NCBI RefSeq assembly: GCF_003254745.1
Contig: NZ_QKXH01000002.1
Span: 62,001-126,000 of the forward strand
Direction: 5' to 3'
DNA length: 64,000 nt
From: Flavobacterium aquariorum
GTDB lineage: Bacteria; Bacteroidota; Bacteroidia; Flavobacteriales; Flavobacteriaceae
Part shown: in pieces, positions 1-8,970 of the stretch
Layout: every line of letters begins with the position of its first letter
Numbering within the stretch: the first letter of the stretch is position 1
Made by a program: the position numbers and the translations under genes
The notes under the pieces: model-generated
Seen by the model: the letters and a program-made list of their open reading frames with translations, nothing else
Told to the model about the DNA's origin: nothing
Databases searched by the model: none

Positions 1-581
1 AAAAATGTAAACGCATATGTTGACTTTTCAGTATCAAATTTATAGTTAAATCAAAGAAAAATACCGATCAATCATTTCCCGCTTCTAAGAACTTCTTCCC
101 CTTAATATATTTTCCCCTTATATCTGATCTTTTAAGACTCTAGTAACACTATAACCCTCTCTAGAACTTTCCGGAGACAGTATATGAATTAGAAGCGTTA
201 CTCTACCACATGAGTTTATATAATCATAGTCTGACAATCCTGGAAAATAATATCACTACGAAATATTTATATAATGATTTATCTGGGAGCTCTGCTTCGG
301 GCTAGTTCATTATATAACGGTAGACCTATTTTCCAAAAATGACAGAGTGGATTCAAATATTCACGTAGAATATTTTTACAAAATTCTAATAAATTATCCA
401 ATTTATTAGAATTTTGTCATATAAAAGAAACTAAAAAAATAAAGAAAAAAGCCATAAAAATAATATTACGATTCGTAATTATGTTAAATTTTAAGCTTTA
501 AAAAAACATAACTATCTGTTTATTAGGTTGTTTAACAAATTATTATGACTTTTACGATACAAATTCAAAAACGTTTAAAAG
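1..581. other. Non-coding leader region upstream of susC-like gene
   Basis: No credible gene is visible in these 581 bases. The stretch is A/T-rich, carries one perfect hairpin (listed separately at 378-417) and ends in the 5' region of the SusC operon. I could not find a clean TTG/TAnnTTTG promoter pair close to the susC start. A D-arm-like stretch near 205-222 on the minus strand resembles a tRNA fragment but has no matching stems. Confidence 0.6.
378..417. repeat. Perfect 18-bp inverted repeat, 4-base loop
   Basis: The arms 378-395 and 400-417 are exact reverse complements around the loop ATCC. It may be the terminator of a gene left of the window or a stem in the susC operon leader. No long T-run follows on the plus strand, so strand and role are undecided. 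Confidence 0.75.
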
Positions 582-3500
582 ATGAAACTAAAGTTCAATG
601 GATTCTTAGTGCTTTTAGTAGTGCTAATGGCGCAATTAAACTTTGCGCAAGAAAGATCTGTTTCAGGAATTGTTTCCGACGACCAAGGCATACCCTTACC
701 AGGTGTGAGCATATTAATAAAAGGAACAAAAACTGGAATACAATCAGATTTTGACGGGAAATTCTCTATCAAAGCAAAACCAACCGATGTACTGATATTC
801 AGTTATCTTGGAATGAAAAACACAGAGAAAATTGCAAGCTCAACGACAATAAATGTAAAAATGGTCAGCGATGCAACGGAATTAGAAAATGTTGTTGTTA
901 CAGCATTAGGTATTAAAAGAGAAAAAAAATCTCTTGGGTATGCCTCAACAACATTAAACAAAGAACAAATTACCAGTGTAACCACTAATAACCCGATTGA
1001 AAGTTTATCAGGAAAAATTGCAGGTGTCGACATTAGTGCCCCTACGCAACCAGGGTCGTCTACAAAAGTAATAGTTAGGGGTATTGGTTCCATATCTGGA
1101 ACAAACCAACCATTATATGTTGTAGATGGAACACCTATAAATAATGATGGTAGCGCGAGCCAAACAAGACAAGACGGATCATCAATAGATAGATCATATG
1201 ATGCAGGAACTGGTATCAACGATATTGATCCCAATAGCATTGAAACAATAACCTTCCTAAAGGGAGCTGCTGCAACCGCCTTATACGGAGCAAGAGCTGG
1301 GCGTGGTGCTATTATTATAACTACTAAAAAAGGGAAAAACCAATCAAAAATAAACATTGACTTCGTATCAACTGTTGAAATGAGTGAAGTAGCACGTGTT
1401 CCACATTTACAAAACTCTTATGGACAGGGATGGAATGGTTTAGGCTATTCCCAACTTTCAACTGGGCCCGGCCCAAGTAACGAAAATGGATCATGGGGAC
1501 CCGCTTTTAACGGTGAAGTCAGACCTTGGGGAACGGTATACAATAATTCACAACAAATCAAACCCTATGTTGCATTAGAAGATAACGTGAAAGATTTTTA
1601 CGACGTTGGTATACTAACTTCAACTAATGTAAATCTAAGTGCAGGGAATGACTTTTCCGATTTTTCACTTGGTTTTACTAAACTCAATAGTGATGGAGTA
1701 ATTCCAACGAATGCAGACAAATATTTAAAAAATGCTTTAAGCTTCAATGGTGGTGTAAAAAACGAAAAAGGATCCATTCGTATAAGTTTTAATTACACCA
1801 ATAAAGATCAGAGTGCAGTTAATACAGGACAAAATGACAATGCTGGAGAAGGTGATACCTTCATACCTGAATTATTGCAAATACCAAGAGACATAAGTGT
1901 TGTCGACTTAAAAGATTACAAAAACAATCCTTTTAATTCACCAAGTTATTATTTTACGCCTTATGCCTCAAACCCTTACTGGGCATTGAATGAAAATAGA
2001 ACAAAAATTCTAGGACAAAGTTTTTTTGGAAACACAAGTTTTAACTACAATATTACCGAAAACCTTACCGCTACATGGCAAGTAGGAGGGAATTATAAAT
2101 TAGAAAACATCAAAAGTTATGGTGCAATAGTCAACTTTGACCCTGGATCTGCTCAAAATGTCGCAGGTGCTCAAGAAACTGTGGGTGGTGTATCTGAAAG
2201 CAGACTTGAAAGAAGCGAGTTTGACACGTATTTTAATTTAAATTATATTAAAGATATTAATGATAATTTCAAGATAAACGTATTGGCTGGTGTAAACTAC
2301 AACAAAAGAGAGACCGACTTTTTAACAGCTTCAATAACAAATCTTATCATTTCTAATTTTTATGAATTAACTAATACCGCAACAAGACCTGAAATATCAC
2401 AAAACAATACATTAAGGAAAAACTTTGGGGTTTATGCTCAAGCAGAACTATCATATACCAATAAATACTTCCTTACTCTTACGGGACGACAAGACAAATC
2501 ATCTACTTTGCCGCCAGACAACAATACTTATTTCTACCCTTCTGTTTCCTTAAGCGGAATAGTAATAGATAATGAGCAAACCTTCTTAAAACTTAGGGGT
2601 TCATGGTCACAGGTTGCAAACGATACAAACCCGTACCAAACCGCAAATTCATTTATTAATGGAAGTGCAGATGCCGGTTTTGGAAACATAATATCTCCAT
2701 TAGGAGGAGTTGGTTTCTTTGAAGCATCTGGAATTTTAGGTAATCCTGATTTAAAACCAGAGCGAACCAGCGAATTTGAAATTGGTACTGAAGCTAATTT
2801 TCTTAAAAAACGCATCACTTTAGACGCAGCCATTTATGACCGAAAAACAAAAGACCTAATTGTTTCGGTGCCTTTGGATCCATCGACAGGTTTTACTACT
2901 AAAGCTTTAAATATTGGAGATGTAGAGAACAAAGGTATAGAAATAGCCCTAGGATTAAAACCCATTAAAGGAGAAAATTTTTCTTGGGAAATCAACTATA
3001 CTTTCACGAAAAATCTAAACGAAGTTACTAAAGTACTTGACGATCGCAGAATAGACTTTGGTCCCACTTCAGGCGGTATAACCTTTTCGGCTAAACAAGG
3101 TGAACCAATCGGATCTTTTTATGGATTAGTACCTAAAAAAAATGATGCAGGTCAATTTATTGTTGACCCTAATACAGGTTTATACGTTCAATCCGATGAT
3201 GTAGAGTTATTAGGCAATGGACAACGAAAATTCATTATGGGGTTACAAAACACATTCAAATATAAAAACCTAAGTCTCTCTTTTGCTTTTGACTGGAAAG
3301 AAGGAGGCAAAATGTACTCGCGAACAAAAGATTTATCTTATTTTGTAGGTAATGGCATAGAAACAACTTACAATGACAGAAATACATTTATTATCCCTAA
3401 CTCAGTAAATGACAACGGGGACGGAACTTATTCTGAAAACACAACTCCAATCGCTTTAGAAGATTATTACTCTTATTTTAATGACAACCAAAACCCAGCC

Positions 3501-3776
3501 ACTCAAGGTGCTTTTTTAATTGACAAAACGTTTATTCGTATGAGAGACATAAGCCTTTACTACAATTTAGACAAAAAAATTATTGAAAAGATAGGTTTAA
3601 CAAAATTTACGATAGGTATATACGGCAGAAACTTATTCTTATGGACTCCTGACAGAAATCCATACATTGATCCTGAAGTAACCTCTTTTGGTAACGACTT
3701 ATTAAGTGAATATGGTGAATTTGCTGCAAATCCATCCCAACGTGCCTATGGCTGTGTACTTAAAGTATCATTCTAA
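582..3776 (+). CDS. SusC/RagA-type TonB-dependent outer-membrane transporter
   Basis: Outer-membrane beta-barrel importer driven by TonB, partner of the SusD-like lipoprotein that follows. The 1064-residue protein starts with a signal peptide ending near FAQ (about residue 22), then a carboxypeptidase-regulatory-like beta-sandwich (about 27-105, GIVSDDQGIPLPGVSI), the plug domain (about 115-255, with VRGIGS and the LKGAAATALYGARAGRGAI stretch typical of SusC plugs) and a barrel ending in the aromatic-terminated LKVSF. Length and ending fit the family. It is first in a four-gene operon with SusD 10 bases downstream. The substrate cannot be read from sequence alone, but the two small lipoproteins that follow resemble those of peptide-type SusCD systems. 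Confidence 0.95.
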   Translation: MKLKFNGFLVLLVVLMAQLNFAQERSVSGIVSDDQGIPLPGVSILIKGTKTGIQSDFDGKFSIKAKPTDVLIFSYLGMKNTEKIASSTTINVKMVSDATELENVVVTALGIKREKKSLGYASTTLNKEQITSVTTNNPIESLSGKIAGVDISAPTQPGSSTKVIVRGIGSISGTNQPLYVVDGTPINNDGSASQTRQDGSSIDRSYDAGTGINDIDPNSIETITFLKGAAATALYGARAGRGAIIITTKKGKNQSKINIDFVSTVEMSEVARVPHLQNSYGQGWNGLGYSQLSTGPGPSNENGSWGPAFNGEVRPWGTVYNNSQQIKPYVALEDNVKDFYDVGILTSTNVNLSAGNDFSDFSLGFTKLNSDGVIPTNADKYLKNALSFNGGVKNEKGSIRISFNYTNKDQSAVNTGQNDNAGEGDTFIPELLQIPRDISVVDLKDYKNNPFNSPSYYFTPYASNPYWALNENRTKILGQSFFGNTSFNYNITENLTATWQVGGNYKLENIKSYGAIVNFDPGSAQNVAGAQETVGGVSESRLERSEFDTYFNLNYIKDINDNFKINVLAGVNYNKRETDFLTASITNLIISNFYELTNTATRPEISQNNTLRKNFGVYAQAELSYTNKYFLTLTGRQDKSSTLPPDNNTYFYPSVSLSGIVIDNEQTFLKLRGSWSQVANDTNPYQTANSFINGSADAGFGNIISPLGGVGFFEASGILGNPDLKPERTSEFEIGTEANFLKKRITLDAAIYDRKTKDLIVSVPLDPSTGFTTKALNIGDVENKGIEIALGLKPIKGENFSWEINYTFTKNLNEVTKVLDDRRIDFGPTSGGITFSAKQGEPIGSFYGLVPKKNDAGQFIVDPNTGLYVQSDDVELLGNGQRKFIMGLQNTFKYKNLSLSFAFDWKEGGKMYSRTKDLSYFVGNGIETTYNDRNTFIIPNSVNDNGDGTYSENTTPIALEDYYSYFNDNQNPATQGAFLIDKTFIRMRDISLYYNLDKKIIEKIGLTKFTIGIYGRNLFLWTPDRNPYIDPEVTSFGNDLLSEYGEFAANPSQRAYGCVLKVSF

Positions 3777-3786
3777 ACCAGACAAA

Positions 3787-5226
3787 ATGAAAAAGACATT
3801 AATAATAATTTCAGCTTTATCAATATTTTCAGCATGCTCTGAAAAAGATTTTGATATAAATTACGATCCGGACAATTTGAGTCCGCAAGCCACGACTTTA
3901 GCATTACAATTACCCGCTGGAATGGCAGGGATTGCAGGTGCTCAAGGTGCATACTACACCATATTTGGAGGATTTTGGGCACAATACTATACACAAAGTA
4001 ACTCTGCATCCCAATATAGAAACCTTGATGCATATTCCGCAGGGACAAACGACTATAACAGAGCCTGGTCTGCTATGTACGATGGTTTGGGCGATCTAAG
4101 AACTGTTAAAAGAAAAGCATTCCAACAAGGGAATTGGAAATATTATCTAATCGCCACCACCTTGGAAGTACATGCTTCACAATTAATGACTGATTTTTAT
4201 GGCGACATACCTTATGCTGAAGCAAACCAACAAGATATATTGGAGCCAAAATTCAATACTGGTCCAGAAGTTTACGATCTAATGATTACCGATTTAAAAA
4301 CGGCTCTTGCAAAGGATTTGGCAACATCAGTTGGAGAAACGCCTAGTTCAGATGATTTCGTTTTTGGAGGAAATATGGCAAATTGGAAAGCCTTTGCCAA
4401 TACCCTTTTATTAAAAATATATATGAGACAAACTAAAGTAAATCCAAGTTTAGCCCAGACCGAAATCACAAGTTTAATTAATTCTGGAGTTACTTTCCTG
4501 GATACAGATGCTGCTATAACTCAATTTGAGGATGCGCCAAATAGAAGTAATCCTTTTTATGAAACTGACAGAAGACAATTAAACGTTGCCACGAATATTC
4601 GGGCTAGTACGACGATGAACTCTTTTTTACTCAGCAATAATGACCCGCGGAGGGACAATTTTTATACTCCTGGAGCCGCTCTAAACCAAGGCGATTTTAA
4701 CAATACTACGCTTGGTTCCAGTTCGATAGCAGTATTAATCATAAACGCTACAGACCCACTCTATTTCATGAGCAGAAGCGAGAGTTTGTTCCTACAGGCA
4801 GAGGCTTTGGCGCGCTATTTTGGAGGAGCCGGAGCAAAGGAAAAATATGATGCAGGAGTATTAGAAGCATTCAACAGATATTCCAAGGACGGAGCCCCGT
4901 TCATAGCCGCAACAGGTGTCTATAAATATCCCGACGGAACTCTTGATGACAATTTAAAAGCTATCATAACACAAAAATGGGTATCAGGATTTCCTGCAAA
5001 TGGATTTGAAGCCTTCTTTGACCAGAACAGGACTGGTTACCCAAAAATATCGGCTGTTCCGCAATCAGATGCTGGATATATACCAGGGGAATTGGCGTAC
5101 TCCATAGAAGGGATTACAGGAGGAGTTTTTCCGAGAAGATTTGTTTATCCGAACACGGTACAAACAAGAAACCGATTTGCACCCGATCTTGAAAAAATAA
5201 CAACACCAGTATGGTGGGCTAAATAA
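3787..5226 (+). CDS. SusD-like substrate-binding surface lipoprotein
   Basis: Lid protein that captures substrate on top of the SusC barrel. The 479-residue protein begins MKKTLIIISALSIFSAC, a lipoprotein signal with Cys at about residue 17. The same frame is open 27 codons further upstream into the end of susC, but that start would bury the signal peptide, so 3787 is preferred. The body is alpha-helical, TPR-like, with motifs of the SusD-like group (GDIPYAEA, then ITQKWVSGFPANGFEAFFD near the C-terminus). It appears to belong to the shorter SusD-like_2 branch. It lies 10 bases after susC and 16 before the next lipoprotein. Confidence 0.92.
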   Translation: MKKTLIIISALSIFSACSEKDFDINYDPDNLSPQATTLALQLPAGMAGIAGAQGAYYTIFGGFWAQYYTQSNSASQYRNLDAYSAGTNDYNRAWSAMYDGLGDLRTVKRKAFQQGNWKYYLIATTLEVHASQLMTDFYGDIPYAEANQQDILEPKFNTGPEVYDLMITDLKTALAKDLATSVGETPSSDDFVFGGNMANWKAFANTLLLKIYMRQTKVNPSLAQTEITSLINSGVTFLDTDAAITQFEDAPNRSNPFYETDRRQLNVATNIRASTTMNSFLLSNNDPRRDNFYTPGAALNQGDFNNTTLGSSSIAVLIINATDPLYFMSRSESLFLQAEALARYFGGAGAKEKYDAGVLEAFNRYSKDGAPFIAATGVYKYPDGTLDDNLKAIITQKWVSGFPANGFEAFFDQNRTGYPKISAVPQSDAGYIPGELAYSIEGITGGVFPRRFVYPNTVQTRNRFAPDLEKITTPVWWAK

Positions 5227-5242
5227 CCTAAAAACATACAAG

Positions 5243-5872
5243 ATGAAAAAAATATATTATTTTTTAGTAGCAATAATGGCTGTATCGTGTTCCGAAACAT
5301 CTACTGATAATGTGTCAAAGGTGACTAACTATCCTTTAATGACTTTGAATGGTGAGAGAACAGTGGTCTTAAATCAAGGGGACACTTATACTGAGCTCGG
5401 TGCCGTATCCATGGCAGGGACAGAAGAACTTCCAGTAACAATAACCGGCACTGTGAACACCTCTACTCCCAATGTATACAAATTAACATATACATCAGTT
5501 AATGTAGACGGCTTCTCGGCAACATTAACTAGAGCTATCGTTGTACTTAGTACAGCACCAAGCGCGATAGATTTACAAGGTACATTCGCTAGAAATGGTA
5601 CCAATCTAAATAATGTAACCAAGCTTGGAGACAGAAAGTACATATGTGATAATGCTACTGGCTTCACAAATGGCAGTCCTGATAACCTCACATTAATTTT
5701 TTACAATGTAGATGACACTAAAATTTATGCTCCTTACCAAGAAAATGCGTCATCAACTGGTATCTCCGCAGAAAGCAACGTGGGGACTATAGCAGATAAA
5801 GATCATTTCAGCTGGGTAATTTACGCATCAGCAGTTTTCGGAACAGCTACAAGAAATTTTACAAGAATCTAA
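5243..5872 (+). CDS. Surface lipoprotein, DUF5011/DUF5012-like (BT_2262-type)
   Basis: The 209-residue protein has a lipobox (AIMAVSC, Cys about 16) followed by an Ig-like unit in about residues 30-102 (LNGERTVVLNQGDTYTELGA then an SFSATLTRAIVVL-like strand) typical of immunoglobulin-like DUF5011/DUF5012 domains. The second half (about 105-209) looks like the C-terminal domain of BT_2262-type lipoproteins. Such proteins sit next to SusCD pairs as extra surface lipoproteins. The position as third gene of the operon supports a role in binding substrate or steadying the complex. Family assignment is by pattern and position, not by search. Confidence 0.7.
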   Translation: MKKIYYFLVAIMAVSCSETSTDNVSKVTNYPLMTLNGERTVVLNQGDTYTELGAVSMAGTEELPVTITGTVNTSTPNVYKLTYTSVNVDGFSATLTRAIVVLSTAPSAIDLQGTFARNGTNLNNVTKLGDRKYICDNATGFTNGSPDNLTLIFYNVDDTKIYAPYQENASSTGISAESNVGTIADKDHFSWVIYASAVFGTATRNFTRI

Positions 5873-5883
5873 AAAATTAAGAC

Positions 5884-6372
5884 ATGAAAATTCAAATAAA
5901 AACCTTGCTATTTATAACAATCAGCCTAACATTATTCACATCGTGTGACGAAGGTGGAAATCCAGATGGAGGGGGAACAACAACCCGAAATTTTGCAGGC
6001 GATTGGCATATTATTGTTCTTAAATCAGATGGAACACCTCTCACAAACTATGGTTTATTCTCAACCTACAATGCTGCGTCTAATGATGAAAATTTTTGGA
6101 TTGATGACCACGATAATACCTTTGAGTTAAAAACAAAAGTTCAAGTAAAAGATTTCAATACTCTTACTTTCAGTGCAACTAATTCAGAAGAAATGTATTT
6201 AGGTGATAATGTAAACATCGCCAATGGCAAAATTTTAAAAAATGCCGCACATTCTTTTGGCGGGCATGTTGTTGACAGTATTTATTTTGAAGTTGAATAT
6301 GTAAATGATCCAGGAACAATATATAAATTCGCGGGACATAAAAGAACCGGTTTCTTAGAAGATGAGTTGTAA
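5884..6372 (+). CDS. Small lipoprotein, Lipid_bd (BT_2261)-like
   Basis: The 162-residue protein has a lipoprotein signal (SLTLFTSC, Cys about 20), a Gly/Thr-rich linker, then a beta-rich domain beginning NFAGDWHIIV and ending FAGHKRTGF. This is the pattern of the Lipid_bd putative-hydrolase family, where GxW and the terminal hxGxxRTGF are conserved. No catalytic residues are evident. It is the last gene of the SusCD operon, 11 bases after the previous gene and directly before a terminator. With its neighbour it recalls the accessory lipoprotein pair of the B. thetaiotaomicron BT2261-BT2264 system. Confidence 0.65.
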   Translation: MKIQIKTLLFITISLTLFTSCDEGGNPDGGGTTTRNFAGDWHIIVLKSDGTPLTNYGLFSTYNAASNDENFWIDDHDNTFELKTKVQVKDFNTLTFSATNSEEMYLGDNVNIANGKILKNAAHSFGGHVVDSIYFEVEYVNDPGTIYKFAGHKRTGFLEDEL

Positions 6373-6398
6373 ATTTATACTTTTTCCTATCCAAAAAC

Positions 6399-6425
6399 CA
6401 CCAGCTTTCGCTGGTGTTTTTTTTT
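6399..6425 (+). terminator. Rho-independent terminator of the SusCD operon
   Basis: A 7-bp stem (6399-6405 with 6410-6416) closes the loop TTTC and is followed by a run of nine T. It sits 27 bases after the stop of the fourth operon gene. Confidence 0.88.
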
Positions 6426-6600
6426 AACTCGATTTTTTGTACCAAATAACTATTTCCATGAGAAAACTTGACAAGGACCAATAAACATATCCGTTGCTTT
6501 ATACTTTTTTCACTAAAGTATTCTCAAAAAACATTAAACTAAAAATAGAAAATCAAATCACTTTATTTGTAATTTTACTGTCATACTTACCGAATCAAAT

Positions 6601-8970
6601 ATGAGCACTAATTCATTTACAGAAAGTCCATTCAAAACCCTAATTTCATTTCATAAATTGATAGAAAATTTAGAGGAAATTGCTGCAACCAATGTAGATT
6701 ACCGCTCCAATTATGCCAAAGCACTGCTGAAAGAAATAGCGCCTTTCCCTGAATTCAGAGATGGGATTGAAGATTTGGGATTTATCAGGCAACATGAAAC
6801 ACTAATACACAATTTACTCGCAGACCTATTCCCTACCGCATTAACGCACAACGAGATTAAGGCGATTAGCATTCCGTTTCAGAACATCACTTTTAATTAT
6901 ACAGAGAGGTTTAAAAAAATTCTTCAAAATGCAGGGATGACATTTGACATGGAAATACGTGATTTTGAAGAGAATCAATTTTATATTTTTAATTGTATCT
7001 TAATTTTAAACGCATATTATGGTCAGCATTTTGACTTCAACAGACCTTTATTTTATGATATTCCCAGCGCAGATGGTATCATGAACCATTACCGCATTTT
7101 GTATAATGCTGATTTTATAGAAATTATCCCAACTAAAAATGCACCCGACCTTTCTCAAGACGACATAGATCTTTTGATGAATAACTACGACAACATTAAA
7201 TTGTGGAAAGCAAAATTCCCTATCGAAAGCTGGATTCTAAAAGGTTTTGGAATTGTAAGTCTTATCGATGTTACAAGAGAGAATGCTATATCCAACTTAA
7301 AGAGTAATCTTTTAAAGTCCGAATCCTCAAAAACAAAATCAAACTTGGATTTTGAATCCATTTTTAGATCTATTTTTAAAATTTCCGATTTGAGAATTGG
7401 TTTCACCATATACAATGAGGAAGAAGAAAAATTCACAACCCCGTCTCATGAAGAGAAAGAAATGAAAAGTTTCATATTAAACGGACTAGAGGAAATTGAT
7501 TGTAAAAATACTATTTACGGTTGTTCACTTGAAGCTATTTTAGAAGAAAAAAAGTCAATAATAATTGGTGATACAGAGCAATTTGCACAAATTTCCGGAA
7601 ATGAAAAACTCGGGCAATACTTATTAGATCAAAATATCCGGAGCTGTATTTTTTCCCCTGTCATAAAAGACAACAACATACTTGGAATTATAGAATTGGT
7701 CTCGGCAAAGCCAAAGGAACTCAACACCATCAATGCAACAAATTTAGAATTGATTTTACCCTATCTCATCGATACATTAGAAAGGTATAAAACCGATATG
7801 CAATACCAGATTGAAGCCATTATACAAAGAGAATATACAGCCATTCATTCCAGCGTATATTGGAAATTTAGACGAGAAGCGCTCAAATATTACCAAACAA
7901 ACAGTCCCAATAAAGATTATATTTTCAAAGAAATCATATTTAAAGAAGTCTACCCACTTTATGGGCAAATTGACATTAAAGGTTCCTCCGAACATCGAAA
8001 TGAAACGGTAAAAGAGGATTTGAAAAACCAATTAACCACTCTTATACAACTCCTTGAAAAGCAAAAATCAAATGAAAGTCTTGTTTTATTGGAACAAAGA
8101 ATATTCGAACTGCAATCATTTGCTCAACAGCTTGAATCGTCATTAAAAGCAGACACTGAGCAACAAATTCAGAATTATATCGAAACTGAAATTCACCCGA
8201 TCCTGAAAAACACTAAAATGGATATTGAAAGTGGAAGAGCTACGAAAAACTATTTTGAAAGCTTGGACGAAAAAACAGGAATGTTTTATCAATCGCGGAA
8301 GCAGTTTGATAATGCAATGTCCGTCATCAATAAAAAACTAGCCGCAGTATTGGATAAAAAACAAGTGGAAGCCCAACTGATCTATCCACATTATTACGAA
8401 CGATTTAAAACCGATGGTGTAGAACACAACCTCTATATTGGTGCATCGATTGCACCAACAAAGCCATTTAACGCGCTTTATTTGCAAAATCTAAGATTGT
8501 GGCAACTGCAAACTTTATGCGAAATGGAAATAGAACACCACCAACTCAAAGCAACTTTACCATATGAATTGGACGTTACTTCGTTGATTTTGGTATTCAG
8601 TTCTCCTATTTCTATTCGATTTAGAATGGACGAAAAACGATTTGATGTAGATGGAACTTACAATGCCCGATATGAAGTGGTCAAAAAACGAATTGATAAA
8701 GCCAATATAAAAGGAACCAAAGAACGAATCACCCAAAAGGAAAAAATTACCATCGTTTATTCTCATAATGCTGAAGAAAACGAATATTTGAAATACATCA
8801 AATACCTACAATTCAAAAATTTACTGGAACCCAACATTGAGCAATTTGAAGTTGAAGAACTTCAAGGCGTTTCAGGACTGAGAGCATTTAGGGTAAAAGT
8901 AGTTAACAATAACCTCGAAAGCTACGTCCAAAACAACACTTACCAAGATTTATTGAATGAACAGAATTAA
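6601..8970 (+). CDS. Large GAF-domain protein of unknown role
   Basis: 789 residues, soluble, without signal peptide or membrane segment. Residues about 240-400 look like a GAF sensor fold: an FxSIFxISDLRIGFTIYN start, a central IIIGDTEQFAQIS strand and an SCIFSPVIKDNNILGIIELVSA core. The N-terminal 230 residues are helical and unassigned; a helical, coiled-coil-prone stretch follows at about 480-560, and the last 200 residues are mixed alpha/beta with no recognised motif. No kinase, cyclase or GGDEF output domain is visible. It converges on the HD-PycTM gene, whose 3' end overlaps it by 4 bases. Proteins of this size and layout seem common in Flavobacterium; ligand and output are unknown. 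Confidence 0.8.
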   Translation: MSTNSFTESPFKTLISFHKLIENLEEIAATNVDYRSNYAKALLKEIAPFPEFRDGIEDLGFIRQHETLIHNLLADLFPTALTHNEIKAISIPFQNITFNYTERFKKILQNAGMTFDMEIRDFEENQFYIFNCILILNAYYGQHFDFNRPLFYDIPSADGIMNHYRILYNADFIEIIPTKNAPDLSQDDIDLLMNNYDNIKLWKAKFPIESWILKGFGIVSLIDVTRENAISNLKSNLLKSESSKTKSNLDFESIFRSIFKISDLRIGFTIYNEEEEKFTTPSHEEKEMKSFILNGLEEIDCKNTIYGCSLEAILEEKKSIIIGDTEQFAQISGNEKLGQYLLDQNIRSCIFSPVIKDNNILGIIELVSAKPKELNTINATNLELILPYLIDTLERYKTDMQYQIEAIIQREYTAIHSSVYWKFRREALKYYQTNSPNKDYIFKEIIFKEVYPLYGQIDIKGSSEHRNETVKEDLKNQLTTLIQLLEKQKSNESLVLLEQRIFELQSFAQQLESSLKADTEQQIQNYIETEIHPILKNTKMDIESGRATKNYFESLDEKTGMFYQSRKQFDNAMSVINKKLAAVLDKKQVEAQLIYPHYYERFKTDGVEHNLYIGASIAPTKPFNALYLQNLRLWQLQTLCEMEIEHHQLKATLPYELDVTSLILVFSSPISIRFRMDEKRFDVDGTYNARYEVVKKRIDKANIKGTKERITQKEKITIVYSHNAEENEYLKYIKYLQFKNLLEPNIEQFEVEELQGVSGLRAFRVKVVNNNLESYVQNNTYQDLLNEQN

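Noticed and set aside
125..235. tRNA-like sequence on the minus strand (D-arm-like ACTC-ATGTGGTA-GAGT and a TCT-like anticodon stretch)
   Set aside because: The anticodon, T and acceptor stems do not pair, so it is chance or a long-decayed relic and not a tRNA gene.
803..1357. 184-residue ORF on the minus strand
   Set aside because: Shadow of the SusC-like gene: no start context, composition of an antisense frame.
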